Source of the DNA: Pinus tabuliformis
Taxonomy: Eukaryota > Streptophyta > Pinopsida > Pinales > Pinaceae
DNA length: 64,000 nt
Reading direction: 5' to 3'
Assembly: GCA_031772625.1 (NCBI GenBank)
Contig: CM062819.1
Span: 829,255,788-829,319,787, forward strand
Position numbers and translations under genes: made by a program
Shown here: piece after piece, positions 1 through 12,560 of the stretch
Layout: the number at the start of each line of letters is the position of its first letter
Numbering within the stretch: position 1 is the stretch's first letter
Notes under the pieces: model-generated
Databases searched by the model: none
Told to the model about the DNA's origin: nothing
What the model saw: the letters and a program-made list of their open reading frames with translations, nothing else

Positions 1-1497
1 CTCTTCCTCTATTGATTATTGTTTGCTAGATGTTTATGGGCTTCCGTTGTAAATAGTAGAAGTAGATTCTTGTCTCTTGCTTTAGCTTGTGAATCTATAG
101 GATTTTCTACATTGAGATCACTTTCGTGTTAACTACTTTAGTAAGTCAAGATATCCCCTTGTTGTGTAGATGATTGATAAAGGGACTTGATAACCTGAAA
201 TTTTATGTACACCCCATCGAGGGGTATTATATAATATTTATTTTATTTCCTTTACTATTTTTCCAAATTATCCACTTTTCTAGCCAAGGAAAGGATATTA
301 CCATTGCTTTCCAAACTATGGAGACTCCATCATATCCTTTTACTTCCTTTCTAATCCATTTTGAAATTGTATATGGGTTGATGTATTTTTCCATTATTAT
401 TTTTCCTCACAACATTTCATTATGCAATAATCTCCAAAGGATTTTGACCACTAAATCTATTCTAAACAATTGAATGTTCTTTAGACCCCATCACCATCTT
501 CCTTACTTTAGCCAACTTCTTCCATTTCACTAAGGGAGTAACCTTGTTTTATTCTTTACCCATCTAGAAAAGGTTGAAGCATTTTTTCTTTACCTTCTCC
601 AAGATGCCTTCTGAAATGTGGGTTATTGATAGATAGTATACTAGAATCCCCTCCAAGAATGGTTTAACTGATCCTAGCTTTTTTTATTAATCCTAGCTTC
701 CCTCCTTGAGACAACCACTAGTAGCACTAAATTGTCACTCTTCTCTCTATCTTAGCATATAACCATAACAAGTCTCTTAATCTACAATCATTAAGATTTA
801 AGTGGAATCCAAAGTACTTACCCCATCATTGAAGGGAACAAAGTTAAGAGGCGGGTTCTACTTATATCACCTTTCCTTTTCTTCCTCTGGCCCATGGAAA
901 AATATAGAATACTTATTGAATTTAGCCTCCATTATTATTGCGTTATTGTACATATCTAAAATATCCTTATATTTCTCTAGTTCTCTTTGATTCCCTACTC
1001 TAAATAGGATGACATCATCAACAAAAGTAGATGTGGCAATGATATTGAGCTTCCCACTACTGTCCTTTTGTTAAAGCCTTCTCTCTTGTGGGTTGTTATT
1101 ATTTTTCTTAGTCATTCTACCATCAATGGGAATAGAAAAATGTGTCATTAAATGTCCTTGTCTTATGCTTCTTGATATATGAAAAATTTAGAGGTTGAAC
1201 CATTGATTATAATAGTAAATGAGGCTAAGGATATATACCGCACGATCCAATTCATCACTCGAATATTCATTCCTACTTGGATTAGGATTGACCTTAAATG
1301 TGTCAAGATAACCTTATCAAAAGCTTTAGTCAAATCCATTGAATATGAAACCAAGTTTTTCTTTTGAAATGACTTTTGAAAGAATTCCTTCGAGCCCCTT
1401 CGCAATAATTTTAGTGACAATTTTATAAGTTGAATTATAAAACAATGAAATAGTCTTGTAGTCCAATTTTTCAAATTCATTTCTTTTAGGCCTAGAG
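1..1497 (-). pseudogene. LINE (L1-type) ORF2 reverse transcriptase, 3' half, decayed
   Basis: This is the reverse transcriptase of a non-LTR retrotransposon, read on the minus strand. Around 1326-1497 the translation gives the LINE block DYKTISLFYNSTYKIVTKII, followed by SYSMDLTKAFDKV (the usual D-AYD motif) at about 1250-1350. The catalytic box reads FVDD at 1014-1025 (family norm FADD), then VILF. A KYFGFHL block follows near 800-820, and a C-terminal stretch with SIVWKAMVISFPWLEKWI near 260-330 runs to the left edge. Several frameshifts and stops make it a pseudogene. Its upstream part continues at 8676-8940, beyond a 7.2-kb insertion. The 3' end and tail lie outside the window. Family assignment is firm; the exact clade is not resolved. 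Confidence 0.85.
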
Positions 1498-4400
1498 TGT
1501 AACAACCCCCTCTTAATCCTCACCATAACCTTGATTAAGAGTGGGTGGTTATTATGTTGACCCAAGATCTAAGGTGTCGTTATGGGAATGGGGTCTAGAA
1601 ATTTCAATTTTTCCAACTCACTTAAAGCCTAAGTTGATATTATCATTGCATTAGTCTTGTCAAGATGATTTTGGTGATATAAGACTTTGCTTCAATCGAC
1701 CTCTGGATCAAGAGATGTGACCATTACAATCCGTGAATCAGAGGATACCACATCAAAATCTTAGCCACATGGCATCCATGTGGCCATACTCCCTAGCTAA
1801 CCCAATGCCACATGGAAATTAATTACTAGTTACCAACCCATTCATGGGTTTGGGTCCCATGCCCCACGTTATGCAACAAAATGCAACCCATATGCCTAGA
1901 AGTATATGTATACAATTATATGGTTTCTCTGAACAATGCAGTGGGTCATTAACTGTCGAAAATATTTCTCATCTCTTGAGCCCGTTACCCCGACTCCTCT
2001 CCCCTTTGCACTTGTAAATACTTCAGGGTCGATTTGTCAAACTAACCTGTAACGTGGGTCCACATACCTCCAATGAGCGACTTATCAACACACATGTATG
2101 CCACCACAACCCGATCTCACGTCACCCCACTCCCCCTTATCGTACGCCCTCCCCAGGCTTTTGGGGGATAGTATCCAAGCTTATGTGTACTGGTGGTCAC
2201 TCCCTTGTGTGTAAACACATGCAATAGGCCCATGATTTCATATTTACCCTGCGGCTCCATGGATCCACTCAACATATACTTTGCAAGAATTTGATGCAGC
2301 TGTACCCCGAGTCCACTCCCACCATGCCATGAATCGGCCCAGTCCTTGCACTCTACCTCTTTTATGAGTTACTATGGGATGACCTATCTCATAGGCCTGC
2401 CCCGCACCAGTGAAATAACAGCCATAATTGCATGGATGCCACCATGTCCTAACCCCATGTCACCCCGTTCCCTTCGGAGTGCACTCTGTCTTTGATCCTA
2501 TGGGATATAACCTCTGGGATGTGTCATCCTTCAACTCATCCACAACAAGGCTCTATTAGGCCAATCAGATAAGGTTTGGACAAATGAGGACTATAAGGTT
2601 AATCCCTATGCCATGTTCATAGAAACGTTGCTCATAGCGGGACTTCACCCATGGTCTGATGAAGGAGTTCCTACTTGGGTCATGAACAACACACTCGATC
2701 TTGATTTTGGTGGTTTCCATAAGGGGTTACTCCCATCCTGCACTATGTGCCCTTCACACATTGACTCAACCATGGCTTGGCTGCAATGGTTATGTAAGTG
2801 TCTGAACTTGCGGAGTCCATCTATGGCCATTAAGGCTTTATGAAGCACCCACAAGTGTTATCCCTTCTGAGCTTACAGAAAGAATTCCCTCTCCAGGTTT
2901 GTGGTATCTATAACAAAGACCATCAATCATGGATTTTCCCATTTAGGCCAGGGACTTATCAATCCAGTCCCTCAAGGATCTGCGGTCCTTAAGGTCTTTA
3001 AAGTCTTATCGATATCCTTCATATCTCGACTTAGAGATCTACAAGTCTCTCTCAAAGACCAGATATACACCACAAGAATATAAGGGCAACCATAAAGAAT
3101 ATGGTGCCAAAAGGACCGAAGGAGATCAACACTCCTTGAGGAAACAAGGATTCTTATTTTTAATTCTAATGACAAACAAGAGCTTTATGGATGGCAACAT
3201 AATGGGTAATATCATAGACCTACATGAATTCATCTTTTAAAGACATGGAATTCTAGGCATGGTTGCACAAGTAGTTGTCAGTCGTCCTCTACTAAAGGCT
3301 TTGTGGCTTCTAAAGAGCCTACAATACTCACATTGCAGGCCATAGTGCTACCCAACATGTATTACAACCACTAAGTGACCATATGCATACATATATGTAT
3401 TTAAATGTTCTCATGCACATCGAGCAGGAACTTAACAACAAATGTGGCTCCTAACCCTGTGAGGTTCATTTCAAGAACATATAGCAAAGATGCAATCTTA
3501 TGTAAGTGCAAGGATATAATCCCAAGTCATTCAGGCTTCAAGAGAATGTTCCTTGCACAACATATAACACATACCTATTGGTCCAAATCTTAAGTAAAAT
3601 GGATGTATAGACCCAATCTTCGGAATGAGCATCACCAAGAGCTTGAAGAAGTCCCTCATATAAGATCACGGGTTTATGGAATAAGGGAGGAGGAAATCCT
3701 CAGCATTAACACATTGCAACATAACCCATGTCAATGCAAGTTATCGTCAATGTAATCATCATATTGTAACAAGAAGAATTTCTCATGCTAAATATTGTTG
3801 TAATTAAATCAAGATTCTTATAAACTATTCCAATGCCTTTAAACATTGCACAATATGTTAGCCAATGGTGTAATGATAGTATCACAGTCATGGGTTTTGC
3901 ACAACAACCCCATTTCAAACCATAAAATCATCACATATTCATTACAGAGAAACATACATAAAAAACACTTATCTTATAAATCTTGGGGCAACTGAGTTTG
4001 GGACTAAATCTCCACCCAACAGTAGATAGTTGCAGCCAGTTCTCTCTTGAAACTATGACCCCCGAGCCAAATTCCAAAGAATGAGGGGATCTTTTTCTCA
4101 ATGGATGAAACACAACATTTAGTTGCTCCAAGTATTCTAGATATCTCTCCACCTCCACCCTTCAACTGAGTTGCAAGTAACAAGGGCGCAGGGAATCAAG
4201 AGACTCATTGTGTCCACCCTTCGAATTCAATATTGTGGTTCCACTCAGCTTTGGGGACTCCATAACAACAACCAATCAAACACACAACAAAGAAGCCATC
4301 CAGAAGTCCCCTATGGATTTTTCCAGGAATAGTTCCTCCACCCCAGCCCTTTGGGATTTGCTGAGAATCACCATCTCCACCCTCTGGTTATGTTGACGGT

Positions 4401-6755
4401 GTTGGACCCGCCAACATATCAAGGGGATCTCCCTGGTAAGAAGTCCCAATTAGACCTCACACTGTTTGGTGTAGAAGTCCCAACAATTGGTCATAAGGTA
4501 ATGCCTTGACCATGATGTCGCACAGAGGCAAGTAAGATAACTCTGTCAGTAGCAAGGGCGTGACTGATGCAGTGAGTCAAGGAATGAGTATGAGAGGTTC
4601 CAACACTTCAAAGGGAGAGGAACGTGAAGGTGAGTCCAGGTTGAAAGGGATCAATCCCAACTCAGCTAGGAACACACAACACAAAGGACATGCACAACTT
4701 ACAAGGTAAGATAACACAAGCAACACTCATGGATCAGTCCGAGACGAGTGTGACGGTTGATATAACAAGGTTCAGAGAAAGGTCTATCTGATGTCCGGTA
4801 GAGCAGTCGACACAGATGGTGACATCATTAACAACATATGCAACACATTAACAACAAGATTCATATAATTGCATACAAATCAGTTCATATACAAGTACGT
4901 AAGTTAAACAACATATATCATTAAGGCAATCAGAGCAGTCCAACTACAATAACAACATATGCATGAAAATGTGCTAGCTTTTATTATATAAAGAAGTGTA
5001 AGTCACAATCATACAATACACCATGAAAACCTACTAGCCCCATCAGTGGAACGTTACAGCCACATCCGCCTGCTCCTCTAAAGAAATGTACTAGCTCCAT
5101 GTAGTGGAGAAGCCAAGGCGCATTACAATACTGTCCAAGCCTTCTTCAAGATAATCTTAGTAGAAGCTTGGCTGACCAAAATCCTATACAATGAGTTATG
5201 AGGGACTATTTATATCAAAGGGTGGGGTGACCCTTGACATTCCCCTTTGTGATAGTTCAACTACCCTCATGACTCTTCACCTACTCTATGACTATTACAT
5301 CCAATTGTTGACACTCGACTTACACTTGACATGACTCAACATTACAATGCACATGTACTCATGTGAGACAACATGGCTTGAGCAAGCCTTGCAAGACGTC
5401 ACTGACACTCGGTCTACTGTGGTGAGACCAACTCTTTGACATGCTTGTGATGGTGAAGTTGGTGAGCTAATGCCAAGCTTTGTCATTCGTGATGGTGTGC
5501 ATGCACCTCATGGTGACATCTTGTTGAAGCGAACTCTTGCCTCTGTTGCAACCGGTGCATTGGTTCGACCCCTTCATCCAACTCGTCTGCTAACATGTGC
5601 ATGGTCTTCTTGGGTACGGTTGAACCGGCAACACACTGATGCATAGTGTCCATGCTGATCTTCAAGTGTGTGTTGGTGGTCATGTGCATCAACTTGCCAA
5701 AGTGCATGTTTAGCCCCAGTTGGACTTGCTTCTTGTCTTCGCCTTGGTGAGTGTGTTGAATGGGTTGGATTGCATGCATGCGCTCAACAACATGCATGTT
5801 GTTGGATCCTTTGCATGTGATCAACAACACTGCTCACCATGTTTTCTCTATGTCAGCTGTTGGGATGGATCCTTAACTTGTACTGGCGCAGTTTCATCCG
5901 TGAGTGCATGTTGCGCCCACTACTGTTCTTGTTCCTGCTGCAACTCATTGGATTATCTGTGCAGCTTCATGTTCTTCCTGAGTTGTTGCTTCATCACATG
6001 CAACTCCTTCTTTGTTCCATCTTCTGCCTTCACGTGATCTCCATGTCGTGTCGTCACTTCATAGCTTGAGTCTCCAAAGTTGATTTCATTAGTGGATCTA
6101 CTTGATCTTGTAACTTTGCTCCACCTCTATTTTGTCAACAACCTTCCTCTTGCATTCGCTGCATTCGGTATTCTCCCTTCAACTGATGTTCATGATGTTG
6201 CTCGTTGGGATGCTGCTGCTTGATGTCCTTGTCCACGAACAACTTGATGTCCTCATGAGTAGGTAAGCACATGGACACTTGATCGACTACATCCCCAAGT
6301 GTGCTTTGAATAGTGTCATCGTCTCTACTCTCTTGGAAACCATTGTACATGTACTACTAAGAGACAAATGAACACCTGTGATACCTGGAGACATGGCAAC
6401 ACTCATAGCAAGCAATTTGTCAATCAAAAACCAAAATGAACATGAGAACTTACTTGCAACATACCTGGGTGAATGATCATGAAGGTTGCACAATTTCGAC
6501 CAAGATGTCGGGAGACCGACTGCCAAGACTGCACAAGGCACAGTCCGAGCTGTTGGGAGACTGACTGACTACTGGAACTGCAAAATGCACAATCCAATTG
6601 GGCAATTCGCTATTGGGATTGTGTAATGCACAATTCCAGCTGGGAAAGACTGTTGGCCCAAGGATAGATTTGCGCAAATGTTTGGGCCAAGAAGCCACTA
6701 ACCTCCAGAAATGCATAATTCAGTCAAGGAGGCTAGTGCTGGGCCATAATGCACA

Positions 6756-6792
6756 AATCTGGAGAGGAAGGTGAGCCTTCCTTCTCCAGATT
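6756..6792. repeat. Long imperfect hairpin inside the 7.2-kb insertion
   Basis: The left arm (6756-6771) and right arm (6776-6792) are inverted copies differing by one extra base, around a 4-base loop TGAG. Pairing extends loosely outward through TGCACAA on the left and TTGCGCA on the right. It lies in a region with repeated GCGCAA/TGCACAA motifs. Confidence 0.8.
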
Positions 6793-7747
6793 GCGCAATG
6801 CAACCTTGGTGAAGGCAGAGACTGGGCCAAGGTTGGCTTGACTCGCCGACGGGCAACTGAAAGCAAGTAAGTCGATGAAATGCATGGCGACACTAAGTGA
6901 TAGCAGAAGTGATAAATAGTGCATGCAAAACATGAATGGAGGATTGAGAAAACAGATCAACATGCATGTGGGTGAGGCAGTTCGCCGATTGGGCGAACAT
7001 CCGTGCAAAACAGTTTCATGCATGTGACAATAGTGAGATAGCAACGAAAATTGAAACAGAGCTAGGACAAGCTAGAATACATGTAAATGACAGCAGGCGT
7101 TCAAATAAATCAAGCAAACAACACTCACACAAGCAAATACAAAAAAAGCGACAGAAATGCAGCACAAGGCATGGGAAGAGAGCTTACCCCAAAACAGCTG
7201 AGCTGAATGTGTCGAATGATCCTAGATGTGATGTGGGATGTCAGAGCTACAAGGTTGATGTGAGGAATGAGCTCTGCAGCATCCAGTTGATGAGTTTTGA
7301 TAACATCGAGGTTGTGACACGCATGCCACAAATCTATGGGAAGCGACACTTGGAGGGAGGTTTCTGAATTATTCCTTGCATGTAACCTCCGACAACTAAA
7401 AATAGATCCGTGAAACAAGGGATTCCTTTGTATGCTGCATTGGGAGAAACAACCCATGTATGCAAGTCTGTTTTGCTTGGTCCCGGATGGAACTGTTCAA
7501 CTCAGGTGCACATGCAAGAGACTACTTGATTGCTGGAGAAAAATGCGCATTTTTGGCTAGGAGCTAGGCTGGGTGCCCAGGATATTTGCATAATTTTTGG
7601 GCTGAGCAGCTGACTGCTTCCTAGATTTGCGCAAGTCATGGGTTGAACAACCTGTTGCTGGGAAAATTTACACAAATCCTGCTGGGAGGGTTGGCTGGCA
7701 AACTTGTGTAATCCTGGAACCCAGCAGGCTATCAGAGAGGATTGTGC

Positions 7748-7784
7748 AATTTCTGGAGGGAAGGTTGGTTTCCCTCCAGAAATT
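7748..7784. repeat. Perfect 15-bp inverted repeat with 7-base loop
   Basis: The arm AATTTCTGGAGGGAA (7748-7762) is repeated exactly in inverted form at 7770-7784, with loop GGTTGGT. It resembles the hairpin at 6756-6792 in layout (CTGGAG in both stems) but not in full sequence. Smaller inverted repeats occur nearby, for example GGTTG-AA-CAACC at 7641-7652 and TTGTAGC-C-GCTACAA at 7993-8007. Confidence 0.85.
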
Positions 7785-8675
7785 CCCAATTTTCAAGGGG
7801 AGGTTGCTCAGCCTACAGCTGGACCAAGTTCGGGTGAGCAGCCTGTGAAGGGAAAAGATCAAACTGTGATCGACAGGCTCCCTTTGAGCAAGAAAGACAC
7901 TGGAGCTTGAGGACTTGAAGAAGCAAGGCAAGATGCTATGAAGGTTGGTAGGGAGGCTCCAAAATAGGATAAGGCAAAATTTTGGAGGGTGGTTGTAGCC
8001 GCTACAACAAGTTACTAGGGATTCAAGAGGCAACTTCTTCCCCACCTGGAATGATCTCCTTCCTGACTTCTTTCCAACCAAAAAATTATCTCCCTACTAC
8101 TTTTTTTTCCTTTCCTCTATGTTCTCTCCTCTGTCAAGCTTCTCTTCCTAGTTCATTGTTGTTGTTTTCCTTTGACTATGTTCCCCCTTCTTCCTCCTTT
8201 TTTTTTCACTATTCCCCATCGTTCTAATTGTGTTCTCCCCTCTCGTCCATGGTGGTTCTTCCCATATTGTCCAATAGTTTGTGCAAGACCTTCATGGCCT
8301 GTGGGGTTGTGCCACGTCTCTATATTTCATGTCTATTGATTGAATCTCAATGATCCATTCCTAGCTTGTGTACTCTGGCCATAAATTCTCAACGACACCG
8401 CCATCCCATTTATTTATTTTTGTCCTCTTTTGCTTGAATTTTCCTCCAAGGAAACATGGCCCCTATCATTTTGTCCAACCTCCTCTTTAATGGTATGATC
8501 CCACTCAATCATAATGCATACCTACCAGCCTCCTTGGATATCATAGTAATTAAATCCCCAACAATTACCCTCCTCAGTCTCTGGAATTTGTGTCCCTTAA
8601 CTCAACCCATAATTATTTTATGAAAATATTTACATTTCAAAAATGAAGTTAAGCAAAGTGGGTTGTTACATAGAG

Positions 8676-8940
8676 GTAAGAATGGAACATTCATAACCCA
8701 CAAGAATTTTCTTGATCTTATAGATACTTCAATCGCCTTCAACAAACCTTCCTTTAGTAAGTCATAAAAGGCCAAGCATAATTTTGTTATACAACCATTT
8801 AGGCTTGCACGTTTTGCTTTCTTTAAGGAATGGAAAACTTGTTTAAATTCTCCTTTAGCTATTTTAGTTGTAAAGTTAGTATTATGTTGTGTATTAATAT
8901 ATTTGGAAAAGGATTATGCAACCACGAGAATTTCTAGTGT
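8676..8940 (-). pseudogene. LINE ORF2, upstream RT segment (other half of 1-1497)
   Basis: On the minus strand this translates as KIAKGEFKQVFHSLKKAK, then AFYDLLKEGLLKAIEVSI and VMNVPFLPL. This matches the LINE block that precedes the FRPISL-type motif (family pattern: KAPGPDGF, F..WD, N..FL.LIPK). The next expected LINE block (HSRPKRNEF, then DYKTISL) is found at about 1497 and below, so the two pieces are one element cut by the 1498-8670 insertion. The family's PGPDGF is degenerate here. Further 5' sequence, to about 9000, is too decayed to follow. Confidence 0.7.
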
Positions 8941-9808
8941 ATTACATCTTAGGGTCTTTTGAAATAATGTTCCTTTAAGATTACATATAACTTAAATACT
9001 TACTCGATGTCATTTGTGCTAGGTTACGGATTTAAGGCCTAATGATCAAGAACATGTGTTTCCTCTTTGAAGGTAGTAGGTTCAAATAAATAACTAAATT
9101 TTTGCTCAACGGAGGTCCCTTTTCCCACAAACAAGGAGGTATTATATGCCAGTTTGACATTTAGCTAGGCCATAACCTTGAGGTTGATATGTCAATTTCA
9201 TATGAGAACTACAACTTATCACAAATCAAAATAATAAAAATTAAGAAATCAAATCAATAATGTTGCTCCAAACCCCAATCAAAGTATTAAACCATCATAT
9301 GTTTCCCAACACTGATCTCTCCACTCCTTTTTATAGGCTTTAAAATTAAATCTTCCAAATTAACACACTTAATTTACAAATGTTTATATTTTTATATTTT
9401 TTTCAATTTATTAAAATTTTATATAGATTTTAATTTTTAATTTTTAACAAAATTCTCCTTACATTCTTCTTGTTTTAATTTTAAAATTTCCTAACGTTTC
9501 TCTTTCATTAATCTTAATTTTAATAGTAAAAAATTGTCCCATTCATAACATTTCACTTCTATTAGTCGTTAACCAATCACTCTATTTAACTTGGTCTTGC
9601 ACTCATTGCTCTCTCAAGAAGTTTTATGTGTCCCTAATGATGGGTGGAGTGTCCATTTGAAACGTCATTCATTTCATACATATTACACAGTGTTTTCTAG
9701 AAGAAAGATCAACAAACAAACAAAAATAAACCTTTCAAATTCCACATTTAATTTATAAAAATTTTAAAGTTATTATGCACATATTTAGAGAGAACTTACT
9801 TTACAAGA
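8941..9808. other. AT-rich intergenic sequence, nothing recognised
   Basis: No coding signal, LTR ends or primer site could be supported here. The stretch near 9340-9500 is very AT-rich. It may hold the decayed 5' part of the minus-strand LINE and the left edge of the tandem LTR array. Confidence 0.5.
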
Positions 9809-9925
9809 TGATAGAGAATGGGTGAGTAGACATATTTTCTTCACACACAAAAAATACTTTGAGTTATATAATTTAATCAACAATGATACATGTAAATACT
9901 TCTAACTTTATCTTAAGCTAAGATT
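9809..9925 (-). repeat. Array LTR copy 0, first part (continues at 12096)
   Basis: This matches the start of the array LTR (agtagacatattttcttcac, then cttc..actttatcttaag). It is broken at 9926 by the T-run of an inserted LINE and resumes near 12096 with the next part of the same LTR consensus. Confidence 0.7.
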
Positions 9926-10077
9926 TTTTTTTTTTTGCCCGAGGAAAAATAGCAACCTTCTATTAATAGAAATAAAAGTTACATCAGTACATGCACAAGT
10001 GCATTCAAATATTGTCCTCAAAGGCCATTTGCATGTGCTTAAAGCACTCATCATTGCCAAGCTACCAAAATTTACAT

Positions 10078-11077
10078 TTACCTAGATAAGTTGAGTTCCT
10101 CTTTTTTACCTTTTTTCTTTTGAAATTTATGCCAAATCCCAGAATTTGGAGTGGCCATAACAATAGCCAATTTATATTCTTCTGATATTGTTGGCACTTC
10201 CTTGTCTAAGTCTGAACTCTCAGAATCGTGCATTCGCTTTATTCCACTTGTTCCTTGATTGCTTCTCTCTTCCTCATGTTGATTTCTAGGAGTTTGGGTC
10301 ACTGCTAAGTCATTGTGTTTCTCTGCATGTTTGGCATGATCCTTCTGCGTCTCTTCTCCCTCCTTCATTTGGGGTCCTTGTTGGTTATGTGACTCTAGTT
10401 GTTGTTGAATCTCATCCATTTTTTATCTTCGTCATCAAAAGAGGGTGGCTTTGGAAAATTCCATCCCTTTGGATTTTGTGATATTTTCTTTCCCCTTTTT
10501 TTTACTTGTGGGCATGAGTTCTGCAAGTGACCTGTTTGATGGTAGATCTGGCACCTGAAAGAAGTATTTTCAAAATCTAACCATTGTGTCCACTTGAAGT
10601 CTTTATGAGTCTAATGGACGCAATCTAGAAGGCCTTTACTTAAGTCTATCTCCACACACATGCGGGCAAAAGTGAAGATAACTTTGTCCATTCTACCTCT
10701 ATCCATCTTTAGATATATCCCCAATGAATTCCCAATGCCTTCTAAAACTTGGTGGTGCTAGAAGGGTAGAGGGAGATTATGTAATCTTACCTAAACCGAC
10801 ATATTCGTACCCACCATTTTTGTGATATCGAAACCAAGAAACCATGGAGTTACAAAGAGACCCGCCCTTCCCCAAAACAATGGTTCATCATTTATGAAAA
10901 AATCCAAATCTTTTTGGTTGTCGAATTGAACCACAAAGAATTCGTTCGCGCATAGTTAAATATCACAATTTTTAGTCCAGTTGAGGTAGATCCATTGATG
11001 GAGATCTTCATACTTGGGCCAGAAACCATTAAATCGACATATAATAGCTCTGTCTTAGAGAACAGAGAAAAGGGCAC
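10078..11077 (-). pseudogene. LINE ORF1 (DUF4283-type domain plus zinc knuckle)
   Basis: This is the ORF1 RNA-binding (gag-like) protein of a plant L1 element, minus strand, broken by stops. In order: a DUF4283-type core with RLHNLPLPF, then GIGNSLGIYLKMDRGRMDKV and FTFARMCVEIDLSKGLLDCV (10600-10800); a zinc knuckle CQIYHQTGHLQNSC (10520-10560) in which the usual second Cys is Tyr; then a hydrophilic C-terminal tail in an open frame of 113 codons (10078-10419) with a Gln/Glu-rich start and a basic KKKGKKEE end. The family normally binds RNA and nucleic acid in the transposition particle. The missing Cys and the stops indicate it is dead. Confidence 0.75.
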
Positions 11078-11730
11078 TCACCTATAGCAATTATACTGGC
11101 AGAGATGGTGGTTTCTCCATCTTCTCAACTAAGTAAGGACCTGAGATTGTCAGATTTGGAGTTTGTCTTTCTAGTGTGGTTGTTTTCCCTCACATTGTAT
11201 CCTTAAATTATCTTGGACCCTTGGTAGCAGAATTTAATCCAGGTGGAAATATTGTTCCTCAGGCTCCACGCCTCAGCCTCAAATTTATAAAAATTGTTGA
11301 ATTACATTTGATGCCATACTTGTTCGAATGGGTGACACCTTGTAGAACTTTGCCTTCTTGGAGCAGAATCTGTAGATTGTTGGGTATACCCAATTTTTCC
11401 TGCGCCTTCTTTTCAATATTTGATACTAGATCTATTGACTGAACCCTTAGAAGAATTGATTCTCCACTTAAGGTCTTAAGAAAAAATTGAAATTCTCCCT
11501 CATTATCTAGCTCTGAGAATCAAAGATCGTTTCTTTGATCTGGACAAAAAAATCCCTCTGACGTAGATTTAGGATGAGGTTGTTTCAAACTCCATCCAAC
11601 CAATCCCTCATTTATCCACCAACAAGATCGAAACAGTCTCCAAACTTCAATTTGGGTTAAGAGAAAACGATGTTGATTGAAAATACTGGGACACATATCA
11701 CAAAAAAATACCAGAGAAAAGTGGTAGATC

Positions 11731-11802
11731 CCCCATAAAAAAAATAATAAATAATAAATAAATAAAACAAAAAAACAAAAAAATAATAAATAATAAATAA
11801 AA

Positions 11803-11833
<31 letters not shown>

Positions 11834-11855
11834 ATAAAATAAAATAAATAAAATT
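11731..11855. repeat. A-rich low-complexity block (TAAA/TAAAA repeats)
   Basis: Irregular (AAAT)n and (AAAAT)n repeats produce an artificial Phe/Tyr/Leu-rich frame on the minus strand, which is not a gene. The block lies inside the LINE-derived insertion. Confidence 0.85.
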
Positions 11856-12095
11856 GGATTTGTGAACACCTGTTGCAAAAAAACCATGGTGTAGCTCTTC
11901 ATTAAAAACCTTTGTTATAGAAATAAGTGCCTACAAACCCTTCACTACAGAAAGCCCCCAGGGTTTGCGAAAGCTTTTCAAAAACCTTACCATCAAAGCT
12001 TGTAGCGACGATCCATAGCTCGAAAGCATGTTCGGCAACCTGAACATATGCAGGAACCCTAGCCATTGCATCCCTTCTCAATTATCAAATATTCA

Positions 12096-12560
12096 TGAAC
12101 ATATCTAAGTTAGGCATGTTATCTTAACAAATGCTAATAATTAGTTGATAAAATATCTGAACTACACACCAAATCTAGGAGCTAATTAGTTGGAGAGAAT
12201 CTCTCATGTCCAACTAAATCTATTAATCGATGACTTGGAATCAAACCACTTAGGTAGTGATTGTCTCCACCTCACAATGCTTATACATTAATGAGCCACA
12301 ACCATAAGATATGATTAAGAATCATGTATTAAGCACCAAGACAAGTAAGATTTAAGAAATAGAACACCTCCCTTTACGACTATTTGTCTCAATTTCTAAT
12401 CTCTTCAAAATATTTATACTTAAAACTCCATCAAGTTGGCACCTATTCCTTTGAAAGGTATAATCTTCTGCCTGTGACCTAAGTTTCTCAACATCATTGA
12501 ACATCATTGGCACTTATTATGTTTCATAACCCTTATAAAATGATGATGTTCAACTTCCAC
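12096..12560 (-). repeat. Array LTR copy 0, second part
   Basis: It resumes the array LTR consensus after the LINE insertion: ctaataattagttgataaaa, then the conserved tcaaaccactta and acaagtaagatttaag blocks shared with the copies at 13551, 15459, 43537 and 45249. It is more diverged than the other copies, and its 3' part (12560-12850) no longer matches them. Confidence 0.65.

Larger units (their letters stand above)
1498..8670. mobile_element. 7.17-kb non-coding insertion with 11-bp inverted ends and TAGAG target duplication
   Basis: The left end reads TGTAACAACCC and the right end GGGTTGTTACA, an exact inverted match. The flanks are TAGAG at 1493-1497 and TAGAG at 8671-8675. The insertion splits a LINE ORF2 whose two halves are collinear on either side, which independently supports the boundaries. 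TG...CA ends with a 5-bp duplication fit an LTR-retrotransposon product, but I could not find a second LTR copy inside by eye, nor gag or pol. It may be a very long solo LTR, a large non-autonomous element, or a composite with further nested insertions. Contents seen: mixed sequence at 1600-5300 with nothing recognisable; His/Met/Gln-rich minus-strand frames at 5483-6350 of unknown meaning; a hairpin-rich part at 6480-8010; a pyrimidine-rich stretch at 8090-8240. Confidence 0.7.
9926..12095 (-). mobile_element. LINE-derived insertion carrying ORF1 and 3' UTR but no ORF2
   Basis: The element lies on the minus strand. Its poly(A) tail appears as the T-run starting at 9926, preceded in element orientation by a LINE-like 3' UTR (9939-10077). 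The ORF1 product is recognisable at 10078-11077, but the RT/endonuclease ORF2 expected between ORF1 and the tail is absent, so this is an internally deleted derivative. It interrupts array LTR copy 0, which continues on both sides. Flanks tatcttaagctaag (left) and tatctaagttag (right) may be a decayed target duplication. The 5' part holds an A-rich low-complexity block at 11731-11855. The 5' boundary is approximate. Confidence 0.65.

Noticed and set aside
5483-5830. His/Met/Gln-rich 115-codon minus-strand frame
   Set aside because: It comes from frequent CATG and CAA words; no motif, no homologue recognised, and neighbouring frames show the same bias. Noted only within the 7.2-kb element.
11657-11902. 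Phe/Tyr/Leu-rich 81-codon frame on the minus strand
   Set aside because: It is a translation of the A-rich low-complexity block at 11731-11855, not a protein.
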